A DNA stretch of 64,000 bases, taken from positions 124,001 to 188,000 of the forward strand of contig CAWBEX010000001.1 of the NCBI GenBank assembly GCA_963787895.1, in the 5' to 3' direction. Below the pieces are notes generated by a model. The model saw nothing but the letters and a program-made list of their open reading frames with translations, did not search any database and was not told the DNA's origin. Positions 32,508 to 41,441 of this stretch are shown here, piece by piece (the stretch's first letter is position 1; every line of letters begins with the position of its first letter). The DNA is from Anderseniella sp963787895 (GTDB taxonomy: Bacteria > Pseudomonadota > Alphaproteobacteria > Rhizobiales > Aestuariivirgaceae). The position numbers and the translations under genes were made by a program.

Positions 32508-33418
32508 CAGCGGCTGCCGGCCAGGTTTCCAGTGATGAGTTGAACGCGGCGCGAGGGTTGACGCTTTCGTTTATCGGCGGGCTGCTGCTATCACTGGACG
32601 TTCCGCTACTGAAGCTTTCGGGCGCTGACACCTGGACGATCATCTATGTGCGCGGCACCATGCTGTTTGCGGCGATGTTCACCTACTGGGTGTTGTTCCG
32701 GCGATTGAAGGACAGTACGGACAGCTTCCTGAACGGATGGACCGGCCTGATCATCACACTGCTTGCGGCCACTGCCAACTTTCTGTTCGTGTTTGCCATT
32801 GGTCTGACATCAGTTGCCAATGTTGTGTTCATCCTTGCCTTCAATCCGATGTTTGCCGGATTGCTGAGTTGGCTGTTTCTGAACGAGAGGCTGCCTGTTC
32901 AAACCTGGGCTGCCATTGTCGCTTCACTTTGCGGCGTCGGACTTATCGTCGCCAGCGGTTTGCAACTTGGCACGTGGCGCGGTGACCTTATGGCACTGGG
33001 TGTGTCAATCACCCTGGCAACCTCCCTGGTGATCATCCGGCACAAGCGCGGCGACTATTCGATGAGTGCGGCGAGCGGGCATCTGCTTTCGGCCGCCTTT
33101 GCGGCTCCTTTCGCCATGCCCGGCACCCTGAGTGCGGCTGGGTGGGGCTGGCTGGCAATAAACGGATTTCTGGTGGCACCACTTGCAAATGCCTTCCTGA
33201 TTATTGGCCCGCGCTATGTCGCGGCAGCCATTGTGGCCATGTTCTTTCTACTGGAAACGGTTCTCACACCGGTCTGGATGTGGATGATATTCACCGAGAT
33301 TCCATCGCCCCTGGCAATTACCGGCGGCGTAATTGTCATCGTAGCACTGATTGTCCATTCGAGCTGGAAACTGGCACACGTCAAGAAAACTCGCCAGAAG
33401 CCGCGAAGAAGAAGCTAA
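32504..33418 (+). CDS. EamA-family (DMT) transporter
   Basis: 304 residues with about ten membrane segments, arranged as two EamA repeats (about 14-145 and 160-290). The pattern TSVANVVFILAFNPMFAGLLSWLFLNERLPVQTW (about 98-131, broken here) is the classical end of the first repeat, and LETVLTPVWMWMIFTEIPS ends the second. Members export amino acids, purines or other metabolites; the substrate is not visible. The C-terminus is a short basic tail (KKTRQKPRRRS). The ATG overlaps the bpt stop codon. Confidence 0.92.
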   Translation: MTAAAGQVSSDELNAARGLTLSFIGGLLLSLDVPLLKLSGADTWTIIYVRGTMLFAAMFTYWVLFRRLKDSTDSFLNGWTGLIITLLAATANFLFVFAIGLTSVANVVFILAFNPMFAGLLSWLFLNERLPVQTWAAIVASLCGVGLIVASGLQLGTWRGDLMALGVSITLATSLVIIRHKRGDYSMSAASGHLLSAAFAAPFAMPGTLSAAGWGWLAINGFLVAPLANAFLIIGPRYVAAAIVAMFFLLETVLTPVWMWMIFTEIPSPLAITGGVIVIVALIVHSSWKLAHVKKTRQKPRRRS

Positions 33419-33549
33419 TTCGACGCCTGTTTGCGCGAATTCCCCAGGCTGTTTCAACCCTGCAGCGGCTGGCACGATTGTTGCTAGTGTTGTAAAGGCA
33501 TACCAGTGCCAGGCCGATACTAGGTCAATTGCACTTTCGGAGAGGCAGT

Positions 33550-34263
33550 TTGCAGACCGGTCTCGACAATCCTCTGGCGATCATCTGTGTCGTCAACAAG
33601 CTTCAGGACGTGCTCAGTGAACACGGACTGAACTTCCATGCGTCCAATGACATGGCCGAATATGCGCGCGTGAAACAAGCTGCGCGTGCGTTTGCCCCTG
33701 CCCCCATGTTCGACCCCGATGTATGTGAGTTGGATGGCAAGGCATTCTGGGTGCATCTGACCCAAAAGGACACAGGCCAGACCGTCGGCTTCAATGCCTA
33801 CCGGCTGGATGTGATCGACACAAACCTCGCCGACTGGATTATTCCCTGGATGTCTGGCCTGTATATGAAGTGCGGCAAACTGATGGTGCCCGAAAAGTTG
33901 AACCCGCCACCGGGGAGCCGTTCAGAGACGGTCCGTGGCAAACTTGTGTATCATGGAGAGTTGTGGCTGTGTGACGATTTGCGTGGCACTCGGCGCATCA
34001 ACGAAGCAATGACATTCTCAGGGCACCTGATTGCCCTGTTGAAGTGGCACCCGGATGCCGTATGGGCACTTGTGTCATCGGCGATCGGCAGCCGGGGCAT
34101 CGGCATCCAGAACGGCTACCCATATGTTGAACGCAGCTTCCTGCGCTGGAAGGTGCACCCAAGTGACGTACCGCAGAACGAATGGTTGCTAGTTACCAGC
34201 CGCGCTGAATTGCAGCATCTGGTGATGGAACGCCTGGACGGCGGGTTGATGGCCAGGGTCTGA
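33550..34263 (+). CDS. conserved-looking protein of unknown function
   Basis: I do not recognise this family. About 237 residues from TTG 33550, which has GGAGAGG just upstream; TTG 33529 would add seven. The protein has no signal peptide or membrane segment. Visible features are a Trp-rich centre (DLADWIIPWMSGLY style stretch at about 90-105), KLVYHGELWLCDDLRGTRR in the middle, and a strand-helix end (VERSFLRWKVHPSDV ... NEWLLVTSRAELQHL). The general pattern of beta strands and the VYHGELWL step recall acyltransferase-like folds, without a clear motif. It is convergent with the next unknown gene, 19 bases apart. Confidence 0.65.
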   Translation: MQTGLDNPLAIICVVNKLQDVLSEHGLNFHASNDMAEYARVKQAARAFAPAPMFDPDVCELDGKAFWVHLTQKDTGQTVGFNAYRLDVIDTNLADWIIPWMSGLYMKCGKLMVPEKLNPPPGSRSETVRGKLVYHGELWLCDDLRGTRRINEAMTFSGHLIALLKWHPDAVWALVSSAIGSRGIGIQNGYPYVERSFLRWKVHPSDVPQNEWLLVTSRAELQHLVMERLDGGLMARV

Positions 34264-34282
34264 ACCTAACGTCACCACAACG

Positions 34283-35047
34283 CTAGATCAGGTTTATATC
34301 CACGTCCGACATTTCAGTAACCACTGAAACACCCTTGCGGCCATCCGGGAACATGTGTGGCAGCACGACGCGCTGATATCCCAACCATTGCTCGGCCACG
34401 GTCTTGGTCGGAAAGACAGCGAGCACATGGCCATACAACAGCTCGCCCTCGGTCATCACCCTCTTGTAGGCGCGCGAGACGATATGGTCATATGCATTGC
34501 CGATCTGGCACGGAAACGAAGTCGGCGAAGTCGTTCCGTAGAATTTCGCAACGGTGGACTGGTCGCCTACCCGCTCCACCAGGAATTGGCCGGTGTGACT
34601 GTCAAACACGCAATCCACAGCCCGCTCCGGAGAAGCGCGGCGGTCGGCTATCGTGTCACCCACGAGCCTGCTGACTGCCCCAAAGGTGGATGGGTCCATG
34701 GTTCGGACGTGGGTTTTCTGCCGCAGGTGAATGTCGCTTTTCATTATGAGATCCTGCAAACGCAGCGCCGCATGTTGTGGATCGCGAACCGTCTGAGTGA
34801 ACCAGCCTGCAAGGAAAAACTCAAATGTGTATGGCCCAGGCATGGTTTGGATAGACTCGGCGACGCTGTAAAGCGAAGCCCAGTTGGACGCAAACATTGC
34901 CCAGCGAATGATTGTGCCTTCACGAGAAGACTGAATGAACACGCCACCGGCGCGCTGCATTAAGGCTTCCGGTGTATCTATACCGGGCCGTGTCATGGGA
35001 TCATTGTCAACAACACCGTTGACAATCCAGTAGCTTGTGCCGTCCAT
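34283..35047 (-). CDS. protein of unknown function
   Basis: Not recognised. About 254 residues from ATG 35047 (TTG 35101 would add 18). No signal peptide. The N-terminal part contains TPEALMQRAGGVFIQSSREGTI (broken as about 24-45). The centre has FEFFLAGWFTQTVRDPQHAALRL and FDSHTGQFLVERVGDQSTVAKFYG. The C-terminus has GHVLAVFPTKTVAEQWLGYQRVVLPHM. The stretch DSHTGQFLVERVG with alternating strand residues could be a PAS-like or ligand-binding fold, but this is only an impression. It is upstream of nothing on its own strand; parC lies 167 bases further on. Confidence 0.6.
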   Translation of the reverse strand: MDGTSYWIVNGVVDNDPMTRPGIDTPEALMQRAGGVFIQSSREGTIIRWAMFASNWASLYSVAESIQTMPGPYTFEFFLAGWFTQTVRDPQHAALRLQDLIMKSDIHLRQKTHVRTMDPSTFGAVSRLVGDTIADRRASPERAVDCVFDSHTGQFLVERVGDQSTVAKFYGTTSPTSFPCQIGNAYDHIVSRAYKRVMTEGELLYGHVLAVFPTKTVAEQWLGYQRVVLPHMFPDGRKGVSVVTEMSDVDINLI

Positions 35048-35214
35048 GCCTGTACCGTCTTTCAGCGCAACAACCTGCTCTCCCCAGAGGCACTCAACCA
35101 ATATGCACTACTTTGAGGGAAGCTCCACAATTTGGCCATAAATCGGCAAACAAACCCTTAATGAAGACCGCAACTTTTGCAATCTTCTTCCCGGCACCGG
35201 CTGAATGCCGTGTT

Positions 35215-37458
35215 TCAGCCACCAAACTTGTTGTTACGGGGGAAGCCTTTCGGGGGCAACCGACCTGCTTGCGCACGTGTGCCCATCCATTCATCCAGGT
35301 CGGTTACTGTCCAATTCCGGTCAGACGAGTCCAGCCAGCTCAACCCATCATCCAATTTAAAGGTGCGTGCATCCGACAGGTTGCCATCCTTGTATTTCTG
35401 CAATCGCACACCTTTTCCGCGAGACATTTCAGGCAATTCTTCAATTGAGAAAATCAGTAGTTTTCGGTTCTCACCGACGCAAGCAACGTGGCTATCACCC
35501 GGTGCCAACGCACGGCAGACCTGGGCCTCTACTGGTAGCTTGACGTTGAGGACCTGCTTGCCCTTGCGGGTGTTGGCGACGCATTCGTCCTCCATCACCA
35601 CGAACCCGTTGCCCTCACTTGATGCCAGAAGCAGTTTACGGCCGGGCTCGTGAACAAACAGCGCAATCACTTCATCAGATGCTTCCATATCCGCCATCAG
35701 GCGCAATGGTTCACCGTGGCCGCGCCCTCCCGGAAGCTTGTTCGCATCAAGCGTAAAGAACTTGCCGGACGAACTCAGCAACAGAACCTTGTTTACGGTT
35801 TCAGCATGGAAAACAAACTTGCCTTTGTCGCCGTCCTTGAAGGTTATGGTGCTTGTATCCTGAAGGTGACCCTTCATGGCGCGTATCCAACCCTTCTCGG
35901 AGCACACAACCGTCACTGGCTCCTTTTCGATCATGGCCTCATCAAGATCCACGTCAATTGACGGTGCTTCGGCAAACTGGGTGCGACGGGCGCCGAGCTC
36001 GGTCTTCCGGCCAAACTTGTCGCGCGTCTCGCGTATTTCTCCGGCAATATGGTTCCACTGCGCCTCATCGGAAGACAACAGCGCCTCCAGTCCTGCCTTT
36101 TCCTCGCTCAGCCCGTCGTGTTCCTTGCGTATTTCGAACTCTTCCAGCCTGCGCAAGGCGCGCAACCGCATATTCAAAATGGCCTCGGCCTGCACGTCCG
36201 TCAGGTCAAAGCGCTTCATCAGCACGGGCTTGGGTTCATCCTCGCCCCGGATGATGGCGATGACCTCATCAATGTTGAGAAAGGCAATGAGATAGCCGCC
36301 CAACACCTCCAGCCGGCGGGCAATAACGCCGACGCGATGGGTAGAACGGCGAACCAGAACCTGCTTGCGGTGATCCAGCCACTGACGCAACACATCACGC
36401 AGCGACAACACGTTCGGAACCTTGCCAAAAGACAGCACGTTCATGTTAAGCGACAACCGGCTTTCCAGCTCGGTCAACCTGAACATCTGCTCCATCAGCA
36501 ATGTCGGGTCAATTGTGCGGCTCTTTGGCTCCAGCACCAGCCGGATGTCCTCAGCTGATTCATCACGCACATCACCCAGCAAAGGCAGCTTACGGTCGGT
36601 TAGCAGTTCGGCAATCTTCTCAACCAGCCGGCCCTTCTGAACCTGGTACGGTATCTGCGTGATGACGATCTGCCACATGCCACGACCCAGGTCTTCAGTT
36701 TCCCACACCGCGCGCACACGGAATGCACCCCTGCCCGAACTGTAGGCTTCGGCAATCTGCTCAGGGGTATCGATGATGATGCCGCCGGTAGGCAAGTCAG
36801 GGCCCGGCACGTACTGCATCAACTTGTCTATGCCGGCATTGGGAAACTTGATCAGGTGCAAGGCGGCATCACAAAGCTCGCCAGCATTGTGCGGTGGAAT
36901 GGAGGTCGCCATGCCCACAGCAATACCCGTGGCACCATTGGCCAGCAGGTTCGGAAAGGCACCGGGCAGCACGACCGGTTCCTTGTCCTCGCCATTGTAG
37001 GTTTCCCGAAAATCGACGGTGTCTTCATCGATTCCGTCCAACAGCGCCATGGCGACATCGGTCAACCTGGCCTCGGTGTAACGGTAGGCAGCGGCATTGT
37101 CGCCATCGATATTGCCGAAGTTGCCCTGGCCTTCAACCAATGGATAGCGCTGGGCAAAATCCTGTGCAAGGCGCACCATGGCATCGTAAACCGCCTGGTC
37201 ACCGTGAGGATGGTACTTGCCGATGACGTCGCCAACCACGCGGGCGCACTTCTTGAAGCCCTGGTTCGGATCGAGTTTGAGCATGCGCATCGCGTACAGC
37301 AGGCGGCGATGTACCGGCTTCAAACCATCACGAACATCGGGCAATGCGCGGTGCATGATGGTGGATAGCGCATAGGCCAGGTAGCGCTCTTCCAGCGCTA
37401 CTCTGAGGTCAATTGGTTCTACGCCGTCAGGGCTTCCGGGCGGGGCCAGATCAGACAT
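35215..37458 (-). CDS. parC: DNA topoisomerase IV subunit A
   Basis: Decatenating type IIA topoisomerase subunit that cuts DNA. 747 residues. The quinolone-resistance region starts RDGLKPVHRRLLYAM (43-57) and contains GDVIGKYHPHGDQAVYD (76-92). The catalytic Tyr127 follows Arg126 in AAYRYTEARLT. The GyrA-box is absent; the C-terminal beta-pinwheel ends at ELPEMSRGKGVRLQKY, a ParC-type end rather than GyrA. An MscS-like break is not present. AGAGGA precedes the ATG. It follows rnj on the same strand with a 103-base gap. Confidence 0.95.
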   Translation of the reverse strand: MSDLAPPGSPDGVEPIDLRVALEERYLAYALSTIMHRALPDVRDGLKPVHRRLLYAMRMLKLDPNQGFKKCARVVGDVIGKYHPHGDQAVYDAMVRLAQDFAQRYPLVEGQGNFGNIDGDNAAAYRYTEARLTDVAMALLDGIDEDTVDFRETYNGEDKEPVVLPGAFPNLLANGATGIAVGMATSIPPHNAGELCDAALHLIKFPNAGIDKLMQYVPGPDLPTGGIIIDTPEQIAEAYSSGRGAFRVRAVWETEDLGRGMWQIVITQIPYQVQKGRLVEKIAELLTDRKLPLLGDVRDESAEDIRLVLEPKSRTIDPTLLMEQMFRLTELESRLSLNMNVLSFGKVPNVLSLRDVLRQWLDHRKQVLVRRSTHRVGVIARRLEVLGGYLIAFLNIDEVIAIIRGEDEPKPVLMKRFDLTDVQAEAILNMRLRALRRLEEFEIRKEHDGLSEEKAGLEALLSSDEAQWNHIAGEIRETRDKFGRKTELGARRTQFAEAPSIDVDLDEAMIEKEPVTVVCSEKGWIRAMKGHLQDTSTITFKDGDKGKFVFHAETVNKVLLLSSSGKFFTLDANKLPGGRGHGEPLRLMADMEASDEVIALFVHEPGRKLLLASSEGNGFVVMEDECVANTRKGKQVLNVKLPVEAQVCRALAPGDSHVACVGENRKLLIFSIEELPEMSRGKGVRLQKYKDGNLSDARTFKLDDGLSWLDSSDRNWTVTDLDEWMGTRAQAGRLPPKGFPRNNKFGG

Positions 37459-37561
37459 GATTCGGTTCCTCTAGATCGAACGCCCAAAATGCCGTCTTTG
37501 CAGTGATTCACGCAACTGCTGGCGTCAATTCATCCAGAACTCGTTGGCACCTTTTTGCCGA

Positions 37562-39241
37562 TCACACCCGGTGGATCAGCACATGCACAATCGGTCGTTT
37601 GCCCCATTCGTCGTCAACCCTGCGGCGCACAGCCTGGCGAATACGCTCTTCAACCGCATCATCATTCAGCCGCTGCTTGCGCGGGATAGCTTCAAATGCT
37701 TCGTCCACTGTATCGACCACGAGCTCCCAGAAATCCTCGTCCTTGCCGGTTTCATCCGGAAGGCCATCCAGGACAGCCTGCGGGTCGTCAGCCAGCCTAC
37801 CCTTGCCATCAATGACAAGTGACACTGCAACCAAGCCGACTTGTGCCAGCTTTCGCCGCATGCGCGCCGGGCCATCCACAGCTGGCACGATGATACGTCC
37901 GTCGACATGCATGCGGCCCGCAGGTGCCTCATCGACAATGTCTGCAGGCCCCGGTTTGAGGCGAAGTATTTCGCCCGCCAGCACACGCGCCGTCGAGGGT
38001 ACTCCACATTCCCGCGCAAATGCTTCATGCCGGACCAGATGGCGCATTTCACCATGCATGGGCACAAGCAGTGCGGGCCGGACCCACTGATAAAACTGCT
38101 TCAGCTCTTCCTGCCTGGGGTGACCAGAGGTGTGGACCAGGCCATCGTCTGAAGTAATCACTTCAACCCCTTGTTCTGCCAGTTTGTTCAAAAGTTCGCC
38201 GACCGATTTTTCATTACCGGGAATGGTTTTGGACGAGAAGATCACGGTGTCACCCTTGTCCAGCGTTATGTCCGGGTGGTTGTCGGCAGCAATGCGAGCC
38301 ATGGCCGCGCGCGGTTCGCCTTGCGAACCAGTGCACAGCAGCACAACCTTGTCACGCGGCAGGTAACCGTATTCAGACTGATCACGAAATGATCCGGCTT
38401 CTTTCAGCAAACCTACCTCGCGTGCGGCAGCGATTACATTCTGCATGGCCCTGCCAGCCACTACCACTTCACGATGATTGGCGCGGGCTGCCCTTGCGAT
38501 TGATGTAATACGCCCGACATGGCTGGCGAAGGTAGTGACCGCCACCCTGCCCGTGGCCTCGGAGATGATGTTTGCCAGGTTGTCGGAGATTTCACTTTCC
38601 GACGGTGAATGACCCTCGCGCAGGACGTTGGTGGAGTCACAGACAAGTGTGTCCACACCCTCGTCGCCAATTGCCTTCAGGCGATCAATGTCCATCAAAG
38701 GCGCAATGGTCGGGTTTGCATCCAGCTTCCAATCGCCCGAATGGACAATTGTTGCATCACCAGTGCGTATGACCAACGCCGCTGGCTCGGGAATCGAATG
38801 TGTTACAGATACATACTCGACAGAGAATTCGCCGACCTCGGCGGTGCCACCCAACGGGACGACGCGAAGCGGCACTTCACCCAGCAAACCAGCTTCTGCA
38901 AGTTTGCGCTTCAGCAGTTCTGCGGTGAACGGGCTGCAGTATACGGGGCAGCGCAGTTGCGGCCACAGCCAGGTAACGGCGCCAATATGGTCTTCATGTC
39001 CGTGGGTGAGGAAGATGGCGAGGAGGTTCTTGCGCTCGCCTTCCAGGTAACGCACATCAGGCAGTATGACATCAATGCCGGGGTCCCGCTCGTCACCAAA
39101 CTTGACACCGCAGTCGACCAGTATCCATTTACGCCTGGCGGCAGTTCCAGAACCGTAGGCATAGGCGTTCATGCCGATTTCACCCATGCCGCCCAACGGC
39201 ATGAGTACCACTTCAGTGCCACTACCCTTACGCCCAGCCAT
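37562..39241 (-). CDS. rnj: ribonuclease J
   Basis: Metallo-beta-lactamase-fold RNase with 5' exonuclease and endonuclease activity, involved in mRNA decay and rRNA maturation. 559 residues from ATG 39241, which overlaps the birA stop codon by four bases. The zinc motif HGHEDHIG gives His80, His82, Asp84 and His85. The beta-CASP domain follows with FSSKTIPGNEKSV, and the third motif is HTSGHPRQEEL with the PMHGEMRHL element. A C-terminal domain covers about 450-559. In alphaproteobacteria the nuoN-birA-rnj order is standard. Confidence 0.96.
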   Translation of the reverse strand: MAGRKGSGTEVVLMPLGGMGEIGMNAYAYGSGTAARRKWILVDCGVKFGDERDPGIDVILPDVRYLEGERKNLLAIFLTHGHEDHIGAVTWLWPQLRCPVYCSPFTAELLKRKLAEAGLLGEVPLRVVPLGGTAEVGEFSVEYVSVTHSIPEPAALVIRTGDATIVHSGDWKLDANPTIAPLMDIDRLKAIGDEGVDTLVCDSTNVLREGHSPSESEISDNLANIISEATGRVAVTTFASHVGRITSIARAARANHREVVVAGRAMQNVIAAAREVGLLKEAGSFRDQSEYGYLPRDKVVLLCTGSQGEPRAAMARIAADNHPDITLDKGDTVIFSSKTIPGNEKSVGELLNKLAEQGVEVITSDDGLVHTSGHPRQEELKQFYQWVRPALLVPMHGEMRHLVRHEAFARECGVPSTARVLAGEILRLKPGPADIVDEAPAGRMHVDGRIIVPAVDGPARMRRKLAQVGLVAVSLVIDGKGRLADDPQAVLDGLPDETGKDEDFWELVVDTVDEAFEAIPRKQRLNDDAVEERIRQAVRRRVDDEWGKRPIVHVLIHRV

Positions 39242-39987
39242 CAAACCTTGCCCACTTCAAGCCAATTCACGTCGCCTGCGCTATGCAGCCATTCGCTGCC
39301 GTCATCTCGTAAAACTTTCATTGCACCATTACCGGCAATACCGGTGAACACGCCGGAAACCTGCTCAGAAACGGACACTCGCGATCCGCGACCCATTGCA
39401 GCTGCGTCCCAGTCGCGGCAGATGGAGTTACTACCGCTGCCCTGCGCCCATTGTGTCAGCCTGGCGCGCATGCCGGCAACCAGCAGCAGCAACATGTCAG
39501 GCGCGGAAATGTTGACCCCGTGCGCACCGAGGTGGGTCGCCGGCCACCTTGTCTGAGCAGGATGGTGCGCAAGGTTCAAACCGCAGCCGATTATGGCCGC
39601 AAGTGAGCCAGCCGATGTTACCGTCTCCAGAAGAATACCGGACGCCTTACTGCCAGCAAGCAGAACATCGTTGGGCCACTTCAACTCTATGGCACTGTCA
39701 AACCCTGCAGCGGCAAAGGCGTCACGCACTGCCAGGGCTGCCACAAGCGACAGCAGCGGCAGCGTGGCAACCGGCGTTGCTGTCGGCAACAACAAGCTGG
39801 CATAGAGGTTTCCTGGCGTTGACACCCATTCGCGGCCAAGTCGGCCACGTCCGCCAGTCTGCTCGCCAGCTGCAATCCACAGCGGAGAACGCCATCCTGA
39901 TGCAAAGCGCTGCTGGGCAACCTCGTTGGTTGACCCTACAGTATCCAGCCACTCGATCTCCGGCCCCTCGCCGGCCAATTCGGTCAC
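39241..39987 (-). CDS. birA: biotin-[acetyl-CoA-carboxylase] ligase
   Basis: Attaches biotin to carboxylase carrier domains. 248 residues with the catalytic domain only; no N-terminal helix-turn-helix, so not a repressor. Motifs: STNEVAQQRF (about 19-28), the biotin/ATP loop TGGRGRLGREW (45-55), LKWPNDVLLAGSKASGILLE (about 102-121, broken here as LKWPNDVLL and KASGILLE). The C-terminal SH3-like domain has GNGAMKVLRDDGSEWLHSAGDV. The start is a GTG that overlaps the nuoN stop codon (GTGA), so expression is coupled to complex I. Confidence 0.95.
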   Translation of the reverse strand: MTELAGEGPEIEWLDTVGSTNEVAQQRFASGWRSPLWIAAGEQTGGRGRLGREWVSTPGNLYASLLLPTATPVATLPLLSLVAALAVRDAFAAAGFDSAIELKWPNDVLLAGSKASGILLETVTSAGSLAAIIGCGLNLAHHPAQTRWPATHLGAHGVNISAPDMLLLLVAGMRARLTQWAQGSGSNSICRDWDAAAMGRGSRVSVSEQVSGVFTGIAGNGAMKVLRDDGSEWLHSAGDVNWLEVGKV

Positions 39988-41432
39988 AGGAACAGCGATG
40001 CAGCAGCGGCATTGGCCGCAATGTTGAGCTGTTTGAGAACCAGCACCAGCCCAATTGCAATCACGCCAGCGGCAATTGCCATGACCCGTATTTCCATCGG
40101 AGAACGATCAAACGCATCAGCCGGTTCGTCAAAGAACATGACCTTCACAATGCGGAGATAGTAGAACGCCGACACGACGGATGACAGCACACCGATGACG
40201 GCGAGAGCATACATCTTGGCGTCGATGGCAGCCAGAAAAACGAAATACTTGCCGAAAAACCCGGCCATTGGCGGAATACCGGCGAGTGAAAACATCAACG
40301 CACCAAGTACCAGCGCCATGACGCTGTCATTGCGGGCCAGACCGGACAGATCAGAGATGCGTTCTACGGCGGTGCCGCGCCGGCGCATGTATGTCACACA
40401 GGCAAAGGCGCCCAGCGTCATGACCATATAGATGGCCATGTAGATGATGACGCCCTGCACACCGCGTTGAGTTCCGGCCGCAAGACCAACGAGTGCATAT
40501 CCCATGTGGCCGATGGACGAATACGCCAGCAGCCGTTTGATATTGGTCTGCCCGATGGCAGCGAAAGCGCCGAGCACCATGGAAGCGATGGAGATGAACA
40601 CGATCACCTGCTGCCATTGGGACACGACCCCGCCAAAGGCATCATGCATGACGCGCACAAAAACGGCCATTGCAGCAACCTTGGGCGCTGACGCGAAAAA
40701 TGCGGTTACGGGCGTGGGTGAACCCTCATACACATCCGGCGTCCACATGTGAAACGGCACTGCAGAAACCTTGAATGCCATGCCGGATATCAGGAACACC
40801 AGGCCGAACAGCATGCCCAGACCAACGCCTTCGGCGCTGGCTGCACGCGAAATCTCGGCGAACTGCACAGAACCTGAAAAGCCATAAATGAGCGAAGCGC
40901 CGTACAGCAACATGCCAGAGGACAGTGCGCCCAGCACAAAGTACTTCAGACCCGCTTCGGAAGAGCGCGCGCTGTCACGATTGAAAGCCGCTACCACGTA
41001 CAGCGACAATGACTGAAGCTCGAGTCCCATGTACAGCGCGATGAGGTCATTGGCGGAGATCATCATCATCATGCCGACCGTCGCCAGCAGAATGAGCACC
41101 GGAAACTCGAACTTGTCCAGTTTCTCGGTTTTCAGGAAGTTTGCCGACATCACGATTGCGGCCGCTGAGCCGAACAGAACCAGCATCTTCATGAAGCTCG
41201 CAAACCCGTCCAGCACGAAGCTGTCAACAAAGGCGCGCTTGGTGTCACCACCAGACATGTACATTGTCAGACCTGCCGTGACAGCCAGCGTGACAAGCGA
41301 CAACGTGTTTATCAGGTCGTTTCTCGGCTTGGCAGAAAACACTCCAAGCATGAGCAGCGCCATGGCTGCGACCGAGAGAAATATCTCCGGAATGGCGGCT
41401 GTCGCATCTGCAATGGCCAGAATGTTTGTCAT
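39984..41432 (-). CDS. nuoN: NADH-quinone oxidoreductase subunit N
   Basis: Antiporter-like membrane subunit of complex I. 482 residues and about 14 membrane helices. The proton-antiporter core is visible (FKVSAVPFHMWTPDVYEGSPTPVTAFFA, about 223-250, broken as PFHMWTPDVYEGSPTP), including the Lys/His residues of the channel. The membrane Glu of the first half lies in YMGLELQSLSLYV. It is the last nuo gene; the next gene, birA, overlaps its stop codon. Confidence 0.97.
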   Translation of the reverse strand: MTNILAIADATAAIPEIFLSVAAMALLMLGVFSAKPRNDLINTLSLVTLAVTAGLTMYMSGGDTKRAFVDSFVLDGFASFMKMLVLFGSAAAIVMSANFLKTEKLDKFEFPVLILLATVGMMMMISANDLIALYMGLELQSLSLYVVAAFNRDSARSSEAGLKYFVLGALSSGMLLYGASLIYGFSGSVQFAEISRAASAEGVGLGMLFGLVFLISGMAFKVSAVPFHMWTPDVYEGSPTPVTAFFASAPKVAAMAVFVRVMHDAFGGVVSQWQQVIVFISIASMVLGAFAAIGQTNIKRLLAYSSIGHMGYALVGLAAGTQRGVQGVIIYMAIYMVMTLGAFACVTYMRRRGTAVERISDLSGLARNDSVMALVLGALMFSLAGIPPMAGFFGKYFVFLAAIDAKMYALAVIGVLSSVVSAFYYLRIVKVMFFDEPADAFDRSPMEIRVMAIAAGVIAIGLVLVLKQLNIAANAAAASLFL

Positions 41433-41441
41433 GGGAGCGTC

